From: Naematelia aurantialba
Lineage: Eukaryota; Basidiomycota; Tremellomycetes; Tremellales; Naemateliaceae
Reading direction: 5' to 3'
DNA: 64,000 nucleotides
Assembly: GCA_021527695.1 (NCBI GenBank)
Contig: JAKFAO010000014.1
Location: 34,950-98,949 of the forward strand
Under the pieces are notes generated by a model. It had not been told where the DNA came from. It searched no databases and was given only the letters and a program-made list of their open reading frames with translations. This document shows, piece after piece, positions 1-12,251 of this stretch (position 1 is the stretch's first letter; every line of letters begins with the position of its first letter). The position numbers and the translations under genes were made by a program.

Positions 1-58
1 TGCTTGTCACTGAACGGAGTAGCAATGCTCCACAATCAACGAACAGCACAACACCCAC

Positions 59-1915
59 ATGATCCAACACAGTGCGAATGTATGGGCCTCGATGAATCGG
101 ACAACGCTTCACAATTATCGCATGGATTTAATCAACCACCTCGAAAGCGTGCTCGAACAACAACTCAATGAGCAGTACGGCGAAGGCCGCGGTATTGTCA
201 TGGTTGCCGGCAATGCCGACACGTTGGAGAGGGTCAAATGGAGCTTGCAGATGTTGAGAAGTTACGGCAGCACACTACCAGTGGAGATTGTGAGTTTGAA
301 ACCTTGCAGATCACTTTTGCATCAAGTACGGGAGAAATGCCATGGAAGACTGCATTTAAGTATCACATTAGGGGGCGTTGGGCGACGCTGCAGCTGTTTC
401 GGCGTTCGGGATGACAGTGGCGGCTTGATGACAACTGTCACCTCGCTGATAGCACAACATCGCTAATCATTCAGTATCACTTTCCATCCGAGCGACCACC
501 GGATGACGCACCGATCCGAGACGAGCTTCGCGAACTCGGTGCCGAACTCGTCGAGGCGGCGGGACAGACGCGAGATAAAGGCAAAAACAAGAGCTACCAC
601 CTCAAGGCGCTGGCTGTTGCTCAATGCCCATGGCGCGAGATCCTGTACCTGGTACGCGCTTTCTCCTACATCAGGCCAAGCTTATGTGACCAGGACTCTG
701 ACTCTATCCCGACACGTGACCCTGAGTATATGTTTGACGCCCCAAACTACCGCCGGCTTGGTATTTGGGCGACTCCCGACTACTGGAAGACGGCGGCGAA
801 CAATCCCATCTGGGCCATCATGGGTGTCAAATGTCGGAACGAATGGGAGATGGAAACTGGGCAAATGTTTGTTGACAAGAAGCTCCATCTGGACGTTTTC
901 TTGTTGATTCAGTATATGCTGGAGAGACATGAATGGGTGAGTAGCGTGTGGGTCGCGTCGAATGTGCTCATTCTTTGCCTAGTGGTTCTACTTTTCCGAC
1001 GGAGACAAGGATATCTTCCGCTGGGCGATGCTTGCGCTCAGGAAGCGGTGGGCTGTACCAGGCCGATGGGTATCGCCCGCGGGTCTACCTTCTGGCACTG
1101 CATCTGGGGATTTCTGCGCGCACACCATGTTGCAGCACGATTCGTGGGGCGAGCCACTCTTTGTGCATTACAACCTCCTCAAGCAGATCCCGTCTGGTGT
1201 TGGGCGAGGGTTCTCCTGGGGCCGAACTAAGCAATTGCCCCTGTTCAACTCGTGGCCAGCGACTCCGGAAACCGCGAGACTCGGCGAACCCGTCACGAAA
1301 CCTGCCGACGACGACAAGCCAGGTCTGGGCGATATCGACTGCGACATGTTGGCGGATGCGGACGAGGCTGGCAACGCACGCCGACCGGCCAAGGAGATGG
1401 TGATGCGCAGGGCCGCGAGGGAACGGGGAGTCAAGGTCAAGTACCATGGCGGATGGATCTCGGCGCTGTGGTGAGTACCGTAGCGGTTAGTCTTCTGGAA
1501 CAAGACTGACTGCACAGCATTGACTTGGAATACATCGACCCCCGGCCAGAGGAGCGTAAAGCGGAAGCAGTGTACGAGTTGGTTGAGGAGAAATCGTGGC
1601 AGGGGATAGCCAATACAGAGTGGGAGCGATTACAGCGCGAGCTTCCGGAGGGCGAGCGAGTACTGGACAAGGACGAGTGGATGCAAGAACGCAGGGAGGC
1701 GGAGGGGCGGCGTGTTTTCCCTGATTGGGAGAAGTCTCCAACAGAGGTGAGTTTTGGGGCAGCACCTGGATCGAATGACCTGGATCGAATGAGATAGCTC
1801 GGGAAATTGGCTGACGCCTCGCTAGCTGGTGTATTGGAGGGACGATGAGCATCTCAAGGATTTTGAGACAAAATTGTACGACTTTGGGTTCAGGCCGAGT
1901 GGGCCAGGGTTCTAG
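59..1915 (+). CDS. GT71-family (MNN1/MNN2-like) mannosyltransferase, six exons, 5' end possibly outside the window
   Basis: Likely a Golgi type II mannosyltransferase adding mannose to glycans (Pfam Mannosyl_trans3 type). Six exons read cleanly: 59-289, 475-651, 694-936, 983-1470, 1518-1746 and 1826-1915, giving about 485 residues. The conserved core is visible: RGIVMVAGN near the N-terminus, then ALAVAQCPWREILYLDSDS with the DSD/DxD metal-binding motif split by an intron, then PIWAIMGVKCRNEWEMETGQ and WFYFSDGDKDIFRWAM. All introns are GT-AG, 42-185 nt. No signal anchor is seen after the ATG at 59. The frame is also open back to a possible TAG acceptor at 20-22, so the membrane anchor may lie in an upstream exon outside the window. 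Family assignment is firm; linkage type and acceptor are not known. Confidence 0.85.
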
Positions 1916-1950
1916 ATCCGCTCGGGGTCGACGCCGAGTGCCTGCTGGCG

Positions 1951-2002
1951 GTGTGCTCGGTGTCGGTGTACTCGGTGTCGATGTGCTCGGTGTCGGTGTG
2001 CT
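1951..2002 (+). repeat. 15-nt minisatellite just 3' of the mannosyltransferase
   Basis: Imperfect tandem copies of a roughly 15-nt unit built on GTGTGCTCGGTGTCG. It lies 35 nt past the mannosyltransferase stop codon, in its 3' region. No coding role is visible. Confidence 0.7.
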
Positions 2003-2389
2003 GGCGGAGAGATGTGGGTGGGTGGTGCAGCGCAGTGCAGCGCGATGTATTACACGTCGGTGTGAAAGAGCATTCACGTAGATCTTGTAGAGACATGTAC
2101 TCTTCCGCTGTGCAAACCGATATTGGTGCTGTTGCAATATTTGGATCGGCGAGGACGGAGAATAGTCGTCGATTTCCGCGAGGATTTGGGTGTTTTGGTG
2201 TCCTCGTACCGTCGTCTCGTGTGGTCAATCGTCCGTTGTCTCGTTGTATCCATCCGCTCTATTGGGGATTGTGAAACAGAGGCAGGATGGATCCAATGAC
2301 ATGGTGAGCCGGCAGTCGTGTGTGCAGAGTGGACTGTGGGCGACTAACGGGCTACAGGGATTAGTGAGTCGGCATCGTCTCGGGACACA

Positions 2390-3682
<1,293 letters not shown>

Positions 3683-5077
3683 GCGTCCGAAGGCAGCCGG
3701 CATTCGCCCAGGTCACCACGACCTTGTCGTTGTCGGGAATGTTGGGTCAGAAGGCTGGCAGATCTGTGTTGTACCATGCCAAGTATAATTCGTCATTGGG
3801 CAACGTGTTCCTTTGTAGGGTGTGTTATCGGGTGTGTTCTTCTGGTTCCGCTTCGAACGGGGGTTGTTCCCACACCAGGCTTCGTTGTCAAGCCTTTGAC
3901 GCCCCTCGAGCAATCGTCTCTTGAGACTGGCCGTCTACAGCGCGCTTTCTCAGACCTTGTTAGCTCGAACGCCTCTTTGTGCAGCAAGCTGTACAGCATG
4001 GACACCGCCACAGCCTGAAGATGGGCCGGGAGCAAACCGATTGCTTCCGAAGCTAGTGTAAGGGAATGACGGAATGTGATCGGACGCCCAGCGGGATACA
4101 TGAGCTGTTTATAGCCCACCTTCGGCCGTGTACACTCCAGATCTTGATTGGACATTCAGAAGACATGGGCATTGCAGAGCAGCGAGGATGTGGTATCTGT
4201 TCGGCCGTCGAGGAGAGGACGGCGGGCCAAGTAGTAGTCTGGCCCATGTCTCGGAGACAATTACGAGGCATTTGGACTCGCTAGCAGCATAATGACCCTG
4301 GGGGCGGTTGTGATGGGAGAACAAGACCTGTGATGGTACATGCGAGACGGGCGATCGACGCCCTGAACTAGGGGAGACGGGGCAGAGGAAGGACATTCGG
4401 CTAATCAGATTAGATTTCGGGCGCAGCGACGGGCGTCTTGCTTCACGTTCTCTTTCCTCAACTGCGCTACCTCTTTCTCGCTGCCTGGTCATTCACTCGT
4501 CTGGGGTGCCAAGAAGCTCGACATCCTGTGCTCGAGACATGCCCGACGACGAACGATTGCACGGCAAGCTGTGTACGTCGAGGCCGGGACGTTCCAGGAA
4601 CGAAGGCCCTCGTGCCCCTGGTCCAAAGGTGGGCTGGGCGGTACAAAGGTGGGGGTACTGACGGGGATCACGATTGACGGCCGATGTAGTGATCGCAGCT
4701 TTCGCGGAAACCAAACGTTGACATGGCGACGTGATCGCACAGGAGTCGGGGCCGGGGCCGACCTCATTATCCTTGGCCGGAGTTCCTCACCATTTTGGGG
4801 GTGAGGGGAGATGCATCGTCCACACACATATCACACTAATGCGCACACGAAAGGACCTCTGCAAACTAGAGGACATTAATCAGCTCTCACCGAGATTATA
4901 AATTCGCTCAAAGTCGCAGTCGTGGCACGACGGCCAGCTTGATCGCGCAGCACGCTGTGCGATACAGGGGCGCGCCAAGGTGGATAGGATATATAGTGGT
5001 CCAGAAGGGGTTGCCCGCAGGCTGCAGACGAGCCAATTGCAGGAGCTCCGATTGAGCACCTCTCTCATACACCGACA
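3683..5077. other. Intergenic region, 1.4 kb, no gene recognised
   Basis: Only short frames without recognisable protein character on either strand. The right end holds the ferric reductase promoter: TATAAATT near 4897 and TATATAG at 4990-4996, the latter 88 nt before the ATG at 5078. I saw no tRNA or repeat. Confidence 0.5.
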
Positions 5078-7472
5078 ATGGCGAACGCGACACCTGCCCC
5101 CAAGAGGGGTCCGTGAGTACCGTCGCATGCTTGGACTGTTGAAATGGCAGACGAGGAGGCTGACGACGATGGCCAGCGACCCGACCAGCTTTGCCAAGGT
5201 CACCGCGATAGGCGCCCTTTCCATTATTGCCGCCGTTACCGTTGTACAGTGGGGCCGATTGGCCATCAAGCGTCGATCGCCAAAGGTGTCGGCGGGATTA
5301 CGCTGGGTTGCTTATACTCAAGTCCCCTACCTCGATCTTGGTCTCTCCCACCTCCTGGTAAGCTCTCTCTCCCTCTCACCGCCTCACTACCCCTTGACTT
5401 GGATTACCTACCATTTGCCCTGGCTTGACAAGTGCTGACCAGAGGTGGGCAGATCATGCTAGCGATTTTCTTCTCACTCTTCATCTACCTCCTCACTGCC
5501 GAGCAGTACTACCGACCTCCAAAATTTGCGCCGTTCGCGCTTCGGTCCGGATACATTGCCGCAGGCTTGCTTCCTTTTGTGTACAGCTTTGGGAGCCGCA
5601 TCAACCCGTTTATCTGGGTGGCCAGGTTGCCCCACGAGCGCTGGATGGTGTACCACCAGTACGGAGCAAGGGCGGTGTGTGCGTATCACTTTGCTCTTCT
5701 TCCTTCTTCTTCCTTCTTCCTTCTTCCTTCCTCCTTCTTCCTCCTCCGTCCTCCTCCTTCCTCCTCCCTCCATCCTTGCTTTCATTCTCGCCCTCCTTCG
5801 ATCCCTGCTGATCTCCAATGTAACGGTAGTGTTCTACGCCACACTGCACGCTTTTATGATGATCCATTCCAAGGTCAAGGCCACTGGATGGGACGGCATG
5901 GCTGAATATTGGTCAGAGCATGGGATTCCCAGTCAGTTCTTCGGAACAGAAGGTGTGCTCGTCAACGGGACATCCGCATTGGCCACCATGACCTGGATCG
6001 TTTTTTCGAGCTTTGCCAAGCTCCGTCAGATGTCAGTAACCCCTCGTACACTTTGATCGAGACCCGGAAAGCGAGTGGGCAAATGTGCTAATTTTCGTTC
6101 TAGCTCGTACGAATTCTTCGTGTTTCAGCACGTCACGTCCGTGCTGTTCCTCTTGATCTGCTTGATCGCACACCTCAAGGTCGACGTCGATGTTGCCCAA
6201 AATTACCTGTGGGCGTGTCTGGCCGTATGGTCCTTCGCCGTCGGCGTGCGTGTCGTGCTTAATCTCATCTCCTCGATTGGGCTCGGGCGATTTCATGGCC
6301 GCGCCAAGCTACATGAGATGTACGGAGACGTCACTCGCGTTGAGGTCAAGACGAAGGACAGATGGCACCCAGGTCAACACGTTTATCTCCGATTGCCCAC
6401 GCTCAATCCTTTCGTGAGTGTCCACTCCAGAAGTCTTCCACTTGCAAGGCTCGTCTATCGTTCTTCAGAGCCGAGATTGGACCATGCTGATACATGCTCT
6501 TCTTACAGCAATCTCACCCATTCTCCATCGCATCGACATATCACGACGACGCGACCAGCCTCAACCTTCTGATCAAAACCCGCTCGGGATTGACGCGCAA
6601 ACTTGCATCGCATTCCGCCCGCAACACGGACAAGGCAGTACCGGTCATTCTTGAAGGGCCTTATGGGGGTCTTGAAGAGCGATTAGAACGGTTCGACGAC
6701 GTTCTGCTGGTCGCGGGCGGCGTGGGCGGTACGTTCACCTGGCCCATTGCAGAGCATCTCTCGGCAAGGAGCAAAGCATTCCGCATGGTCTGGTGTGTGA
6801 GGTCGCTGGGTGAGTACAAACCTCGCCATTTCGATTCAGGAGCTTCCGACGCGAACGATGGCAATGGGACGAGAAAACGATTTGGGCGCCAGAAGGATGA
6901 GAGCGGACACCACTGATACTTCGTAGACGCTTTGGAATGGTTTGCAGACAGCCGGATTGATCGCAACAACCTGATCTTGCACGTGACAGAGTCATCGCCG
7001 TCCATCTCATCCCATTCAAGCTCGTCTATAACCGACGAGAACAACATCTCGCCACTGTCTTCGGGGCCCAACTCGCCTCCAACAGAACCAGAGATCGAAC
7101 AGATAAACGAGAAGAACATCTCCTCGATTGAAGCAGTGGCCACGGTAAAAGAGGACAAAGAGACCGTGGCTACCATCGAGACTCAGGCGAGGAGGACCCG
7201 GAGGCTAGATGTCAGGCAGATAGTGCTGGACTTTGCGTCCCACGCTGCTCCTGGCTCCAGTATCGCCGTTCTCGGTAGGTCCCATGTGCCCATTCTGATC
7301 CAGACCTCTTCACTAGGAGCCGAGCAGAATGTGCACTGACAAGACAGTGTGTGGACCTGCGTCGATGGTCAAGGACGTGGGGAAAGCGGCCGCGGCTGTG
7401 CAAAGAGATATTTTGCAGGGGAAGAGTAAGCTCCGAGAGCTATGGCTGCATCGTGAGGCTTTCGGCTGGTAA
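5078..7472 (+). CDS. Ferric-reductase-like transmembrane flavocytochrome (FRE/NOX superfamily)
   Basis: Predicted plasma-membrane metalloreductase moving electrons from NADPH through FAD and haem. The N-terminal half holds hydrophobic helices with candidate haem histidines in LFYATLHAFMMIH and FQHVTSVLFLLICLIAHL. Next come the FAD motif HPFSIAS, EGPYGG, the NADPH-binding LVAGGVGG and VCGPASM, and the typical C-terminus EAFGW. An inserted Ser/Glu-rich stretch of about 90 residues sits between the two NADPH-domain halves. Exons: 5453-5678, 5830-6031, 6104-6413, 6509-6809, 6927-7274 and 7348-7472, plus a 5' part ending at 5357. The start is either ATG 5078 (small exon to 5112, acceptor at 5155) or ATG 5169. 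A TATA box 88 nt upstream favours 5078. Confidence 0.9.
5695..5790 (+). repeat. (TTCTTCC)n-like pyrimidine tract in a ferric reductase intron
   Basis: Degenerate CTTCTTCC/CCTCC repeats filling the intron between 5679 and 5829. The sense strand is almost pure pyrimidine. Confidence 0.85.
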
Positions 7473-8229
7473 GAAGTGTGCATCACGAAACAGTAACATT
7501 GCGGGTGGCAACATGCGGGAATGATCGGGTGAGGAGCCTGCGCATAGATATTAGATGGGATGTGGATATGATGTAGCGGAGAATTAGATGGTAGAGGCGA
7601 ACGAGCAGAGTGAATCGGAAGAGCCGGCCTCGACCGTCATGCATGTGATTCATCGGGCTGCTGTCCTGCACTGTGGCAGGAGACCAATGGGAAAACACCT
7701 TGAGACTCCAGAGTGAATTTATGTCAGACGCACTGTACTAGTATGACATCCTCTGGTGATTGGGTGCACTGGTAAAATAATCCTGCCGGCTGGTCCTTCC
7801 TGACTGCCTCGACTTGCTCCGATTTGGTGGGGGCGAGTCGCCGCCGTTGCAAATGTCGCTTCGACGACACCAGGCCTTCGCGGGCAAGAAGACCATGCAC
7901 CGGCCCAGCGCTGGCGCCTTCCAAGTTGCGAACATCGCAGCGAGGGTGCAGAGGGGCGATGGGTGCAGAGAGGAGATGGGGTCAGAGTGGCCTGGTCTGG
8001 CTCAACCCTCACGGGCGAAACGTCTGTGGGGGCATTGGTGTCGCTCTCTCCAACTACTTCCCACCGCGTAGGGTGGCAAATACACAAAGCGGTGCATGTG
8101 GATAGTCCTTTCATATCGACCGCTTGAGAATCCGACCAAAAAGCCAACTACGAGGTATCTTGACGCTCTTTGCTAGCCCTCCCCCCACAACCGGGCCCCA
8201 TTCTTCACAAAACCAACGTCAAGGCAACG
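7473..8229. other. Intergenic region, 0.76 kb, nothing recognised
   Basis: Lies between the ferric reductase stop and the start of the Arg/Ser-rich gene. Only short overlapping frames; no RNA gene or repeat seen. Confidence 0.5.
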
Positions 8230-9530
8230 ATGCCGAGCACACAGAGTAGAAGGTCAACACGAAAGCCGGAATCGCGCCAGCCTCAAGACAAGACCGTCAA
8301 ATCCTCCAACCCGCCAAGAAGGCGGCCCCAAAAGCGGACTCCCAGCCGAGAAGCGCCAAGCAGTCGTCAAGGAAGGTCAAGCAGTCGTCGAGGAAGGTCA
8401 AGCAATCCTCGAGACAGGTCAAGCCGTTCAAGAGCCAGGGTCAGGTCGGCATCGGCCGCGGCCGTGCGTTACATGAGGGAAGTCGCCGAGACCTTGTTCA
8501 CGGGTTCCAGCACGACGTCACGCGAGGAAGGAATCTCAGACAGCCGCCAAGGAAGATCCCATAAGCATGACGAGCACCCTCACCGCCAGACTAGGTCTAA
8601 ATCAAGACTGAGGCGCGTTGCCGAACGTCTGTTATTTTTCGGCTCTAGAGAAGAAGACGACCCGACTAAAATCGTCACCCACCATCCTTCTCAGAACACG
8701 TCAAACCAAAGCCGTGGCGATGTACAGAGTGCCAGTAAGTGCTTACTTGCGGCTACCCCAGCGCAACGTGCATCCTGACGAAGCTATAGGTGCAAGTCAC
8801 ACAGTGCCAGTCTCGTCGAACACAAACGCACTCCAACAGAACACTAAGAAACAGTGGGCCCGGCCGTCAGAGTCCCTGGCTCCTAGTGGAACGAGACATT
8901 CACACTCCAGGAGCGCACCCAGTGGGTACACTGTTCAAACGTCGTATCCACTTCATTTCCGTGGCTCCCGACCTTCGAGTAGTCATAGTGCACCGCATTC
9001 GACCCCCAGAATCGATGTCGTCACGGCCGAACCAGGATCCTCGTCTCGGCGCTCGCCACGACACTCGCGAGTCGACTCTGCCCACAGCTCTCACTCGTCT
9101 ACCAGGAACCCGCATCAGGGGCATCCACAAGCATCGTGCAGGCCGCATTCGAGAAGCAACCCTTCGACACCCCAACATCCGCAAAGGGGGTCGCCTGCTC
9201 ACTCGGGTCACTCGCTTGACCGAGGGACACGTTTTTCACCTCCCTCTCTATCGCCAAATTTTCACCAGCCGTACTGGCAAGGAAACACCACAGTGAGTGC
9301 TCAAGGACAAATGCAACGAAACACCCCGACTGCCTTGTCGTCTAGCTCGACTTTGCCAGAAACTTTCGGCAGCCATACGAATTGGGGTGAAATTCGGCCT
9401 TCCACTGCTACTGGTGCTCTTGGTATCGCTCGCAGTGACAGGAGTCACCCCCAGCTCACACGTACCAGTCATGTTCGAGGAAGGGCTTGGCAGGACACGG
9501 GTGCGGGCGTACTGCCAACACACCGCGTAG
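8230..9530 (+). CDS. Arg/Ser-rich disordered protein, predicted C-terminal membrane anchor after splicing
   Basis: No family recognised. Exon 1 (8230-8734) starts MPSTQSRRSTRKPESRQ and carries RS-type repeats (SSRQGRSSSRRGRSS) for about 70 residues, then basic/polar sequence. Intron 8735-8789 (GTAAGT...TATAG) leads to exon 2 (8790-9292), rich in Ser, His, Pro and Arg. A third splice, donor GTGAGT at 9293 and acceptor GCCAG at 9359, keeps the frame and yields a C-terminus with a clean hydrophobic helix (FGLPLLLVLLVSLAVTGVT) followed by about 35 luminal-type residues, stopping at 9530. Without that splice the frame runs to 9622 in polar sequence. If spliced, the protein is about 420 residues, largely disordered and tail-anchored or single-pass. 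Function unknown. Confidence 0.6.
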
Positions 9531-10274
9531 AACGCACGGATACATCGCTCGCACTAAGTGACGCGCTCGAGGAGGGAAAGCAGAACTCGAAAAGGAACGA
9601 AGTATCCCAAACCGTATGGTAAACGCAGGCTTAGCGGCCTCAGAAGCATCATCACTGCTCACTCCAAGTCTCAGAGTGAGTCAGATGAGCTAACACCGCG
9701 CACGGGGAGGAGGTGCTTTGGCTAAGTGAATGTGTGGAGGGTATCGTGCTTGCAACCGACAGTGCAGGCTCTCTTCAGCACCCCTTGACCTGTACCTGGA
9801 TGTTGGTAGAAGAGGGTATGCATAATGGTATGCAGACCTGCGAACCACCCTCCCCAATCACTACCCTCTCGGACGCAGAAGAAGACTGTTGATGATGGGA
9901 GTGGTTGCTCAAGTGGCGTGTCTGTGGTGAAGATTCGAATTCCGAGAAGAGAGAAGATCCGTAATTACTGTACAGCGTGCATGCCTGGAAAATGCAGCCA
10001 GCCGGTGCCAGTGCTTGCATGGACCACCCTTTTGCACACGTCGAGCATCAGGGTCTACATAATGATGGAGTCTCGTATATTGATGTCGTATTCCCCCCGA
10101 CTTCGGCAATAAGATTAATGCCGCGGGCTTCTGTTGCTCGCCAATATAGGTACGCTGAAAGTCCGAAACCCAACTTCCGAGGTGAAGTATATAACCGCAA
10201 TCACAGCGTGACAAGACGGCCAGGCTTGAAAGCTCGTTGGTCTCCCTCCGTCCGCACCTTGAATTGTGGCTCTC
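9531..10274. other. Intergenic/promoter region of the DHA1 transporter
   Basis: No gene seen. TATATAA at 10188-10194 lies 87 nt before the transporter ATG. CCGAGG at 10177-10182 is the reverse complement of CCTCGG, the site known for fungal CTF1/FarA-type regulators, one of which is encoded next door. A single 6-mer is weak evidence. Confidence 0.45.
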
Positions 10275-11977
10275 ATGGCCGCCCTTGCCGAGCCCGCTGT
10301 CTCCGACGGCGGCGACCGCCAGCGAGTCAAGGACTCCTCCCGACACATGTCCTGGATCCGATCTCTTCTCGTCCGCACGCGCCTCGACGACGATGTCTGC
10401 AACCAAAACTACGCCGGCAACGGCACAGACGACAACCCCTACATTATCGATTACCTGCACAACGACCGCCAGGACGCCCTGAACTTCTCCAAGGGGCGGA
10501 AATGGGCAATTGCCATCCTCCAATCTCTGTCCACGTTTGCGGTGACATTTGCCAGCTCGGTGTACGTCGGCGGCATCGAAGGCGTCGTGCAGAGCTTTGA
10601 CGTGTCCGCGGAGGTGGCCACGCTGGGCTTGTCGCTCTTCGTGTTGGGGTTCGCCCTGGGGCCGCTCATCTGGGCGCCTCTGTCGGAGGTGTACGGGCGC
10701 AAGTCCATCTACGTGATTACGTTCACGGCGTACACGGCCTTCAGCGTGGCGGCGGCGTGGGCGCCCAACATCACGGCCTTGCTGGTTCTTCGCTTCTTTG
10801 CGAGCGCGTTTGGTTCGTCGTCGATGACGAACACCGGGGGCGTCATTGCCGACATGTTCAGCAAGGCGGAGCGCGGACTGGCGACGGGATTGTTTGTCAC
10901 AGCTCCCTTTCTGGGGCCTGCACTTGGTATGTGGTGCATGTCCTTCTTGCGTGCTGCCCTTGTACACTTGCTGATTTCCGTTAATTTCAGGGCCGATTGC
11001 GGGTGGCTTTCTTGGGGAGACTCAGGGCTGGCGCTGGATTCTCGGTTTGATCGCCATCCTGGGCGGTGTGATCGGGATTGCCACGATGCTGGCCACTCGC
11101 GAAACATACGCGCCGTTCATTCTGCGATGTCGAGCCAAGGCCCTCAGCTGCATAACAGGAAGCGTATATGTCTCCCGCCTCGATGCGGGACAGCTCAAGA
11201 CACTTTCGCAGGAGCTCTCGGTCTCTTTCACGCGGCCCTGGATCCTTCTGTTCCGCGAGCCCATTGTCTTGTCGACGTCGCTGTACATCTCCATCGTCTA
11301 CGGCACACTGTACATGTTCTTTGCCGGATTTCCCATTGTCTTTGAAGATTCTCGCGGCTGGAGCCAGGGTGTCGCCGGACTTCCGTTTGTCGCCGTCGCC
11401 ATCGGTGTCTGTCTTGCCACGCTGGCGGCGGGCGTCGACAACAAGCGCTACGTGCGCCTGTGCGCGGCAGCGGACGCAGAGGGACGCCCTGTCGAGCCAG
11501 AAGCCAGACTGCGTACGGCCATGGCAGGCTCTATTGTCCTTCCGATTGGTCTGTTCCTGTTTGCGTGGACGACGTATATCTCGGTGCACTGGATCGTGCC
11601 CATTATCGGCGCCATGTTCTTCTCGTGTGGACTTGTCATGGTCTTCATCTCGCTGTTGAGCTATCTGGTCGACTCTTGTATGTTTTGGTCCTTGCTTCGT
11701 CATCCTCTGCAACAATGCCGCTGCTCACCTGTGTACAGATGTCGTCTATGCTGCTTCTGTGCTGGCGGCCAATTCGGTGCTTCGGTCCTTGTTCGGCACC
11801 GCGTTTCCGCTGTTTACCACCCAAATGTACGAGAGTCTCGGAAATCAATGGGCGAGCTCCATTCCTGCGTTCCTGGTGCTGGGGTGCCGCCATTCCCGTT
11901 CCTGTTCCACAAGTACGGTCCACGGATACGCTCCAAGTGCAAGTATGCTTCCCAAGCAGCAAAGGTGCTGGAGATGA
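10275..11977 (+). CDS. MFS transporter of the DHA1 drug:H+ antiporter type (TPO/FLR-like), C-terminus frameshifted relative to the family
   Basis: Plasma-membrane exporter of the 12-TM DHA1 family, which handles drugs, polyamines or organic compounds; substrate unknown. Exons are 10275-10926, 10991-11677 and 11739-11977. The family loop motif [15 protein letters not shown], the TM4 stretch [21 protein letters not shown] and [16 protein letters not shown] are intact. The last helix reads [12 protein letters not shown], then the expected IPFLFYKYGPRIR-type ending appears in another frame ([16 protein letters not shown], running to 12042), as if one base had been lost near 11880. As written the protein ends with about 30 unrelated polar residues at 11977. 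Translation starts at ATG 10275, 87 nt after a TATA box. It is convergent with the CTF1-like regulator. Confidence 0.88.
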
Positions 11978-12251
11978 TGGGTCGTCGGCACGTCGTCGTG
12001 ATGAGAGGTGAGCCAAGTGGGACTGAGAAGGAGGCTGCATAGGTTGTCCAGGGGATGCTTGTCCCGACAGTATTATTGGCCCTCCGTGATATCCAAGGTG
12101 GGCCCGGCGTGGGAGTTTCAGAAGTGGACGGAAAGTTGCAGGGGGGAAAGGGTGAATCGACGAGCTCCGTGTGCTGAGAGATTCGCATACGTCGAACATT
12201 AGCCCAGACAATGTATATGCCTCGATGCCGCCCATTTTTGGGAAGTCCATG

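Noticed and set aside
9909..10967. Long minus-strand frame of 352 codons opposite the DHA1 transporter
   Set aside because: Shadow of GC-rich coding sequence; Arg/His/Gln-rich composition without motifs, while the plus strand has clear MFS signatures.
10987..11715. 242-codon minus-strand frame opposite the MFS exporter
   Set aside because: Shadow of membrane-helix codons, polar and Arg-rich.
11460..12011. Alternative third frame continuing past the DHA1 frameshift
   Set aside because: Gives Pro/Val/Gln-rich sequence without family similarity; the 12042 frame matches the family tail instead.
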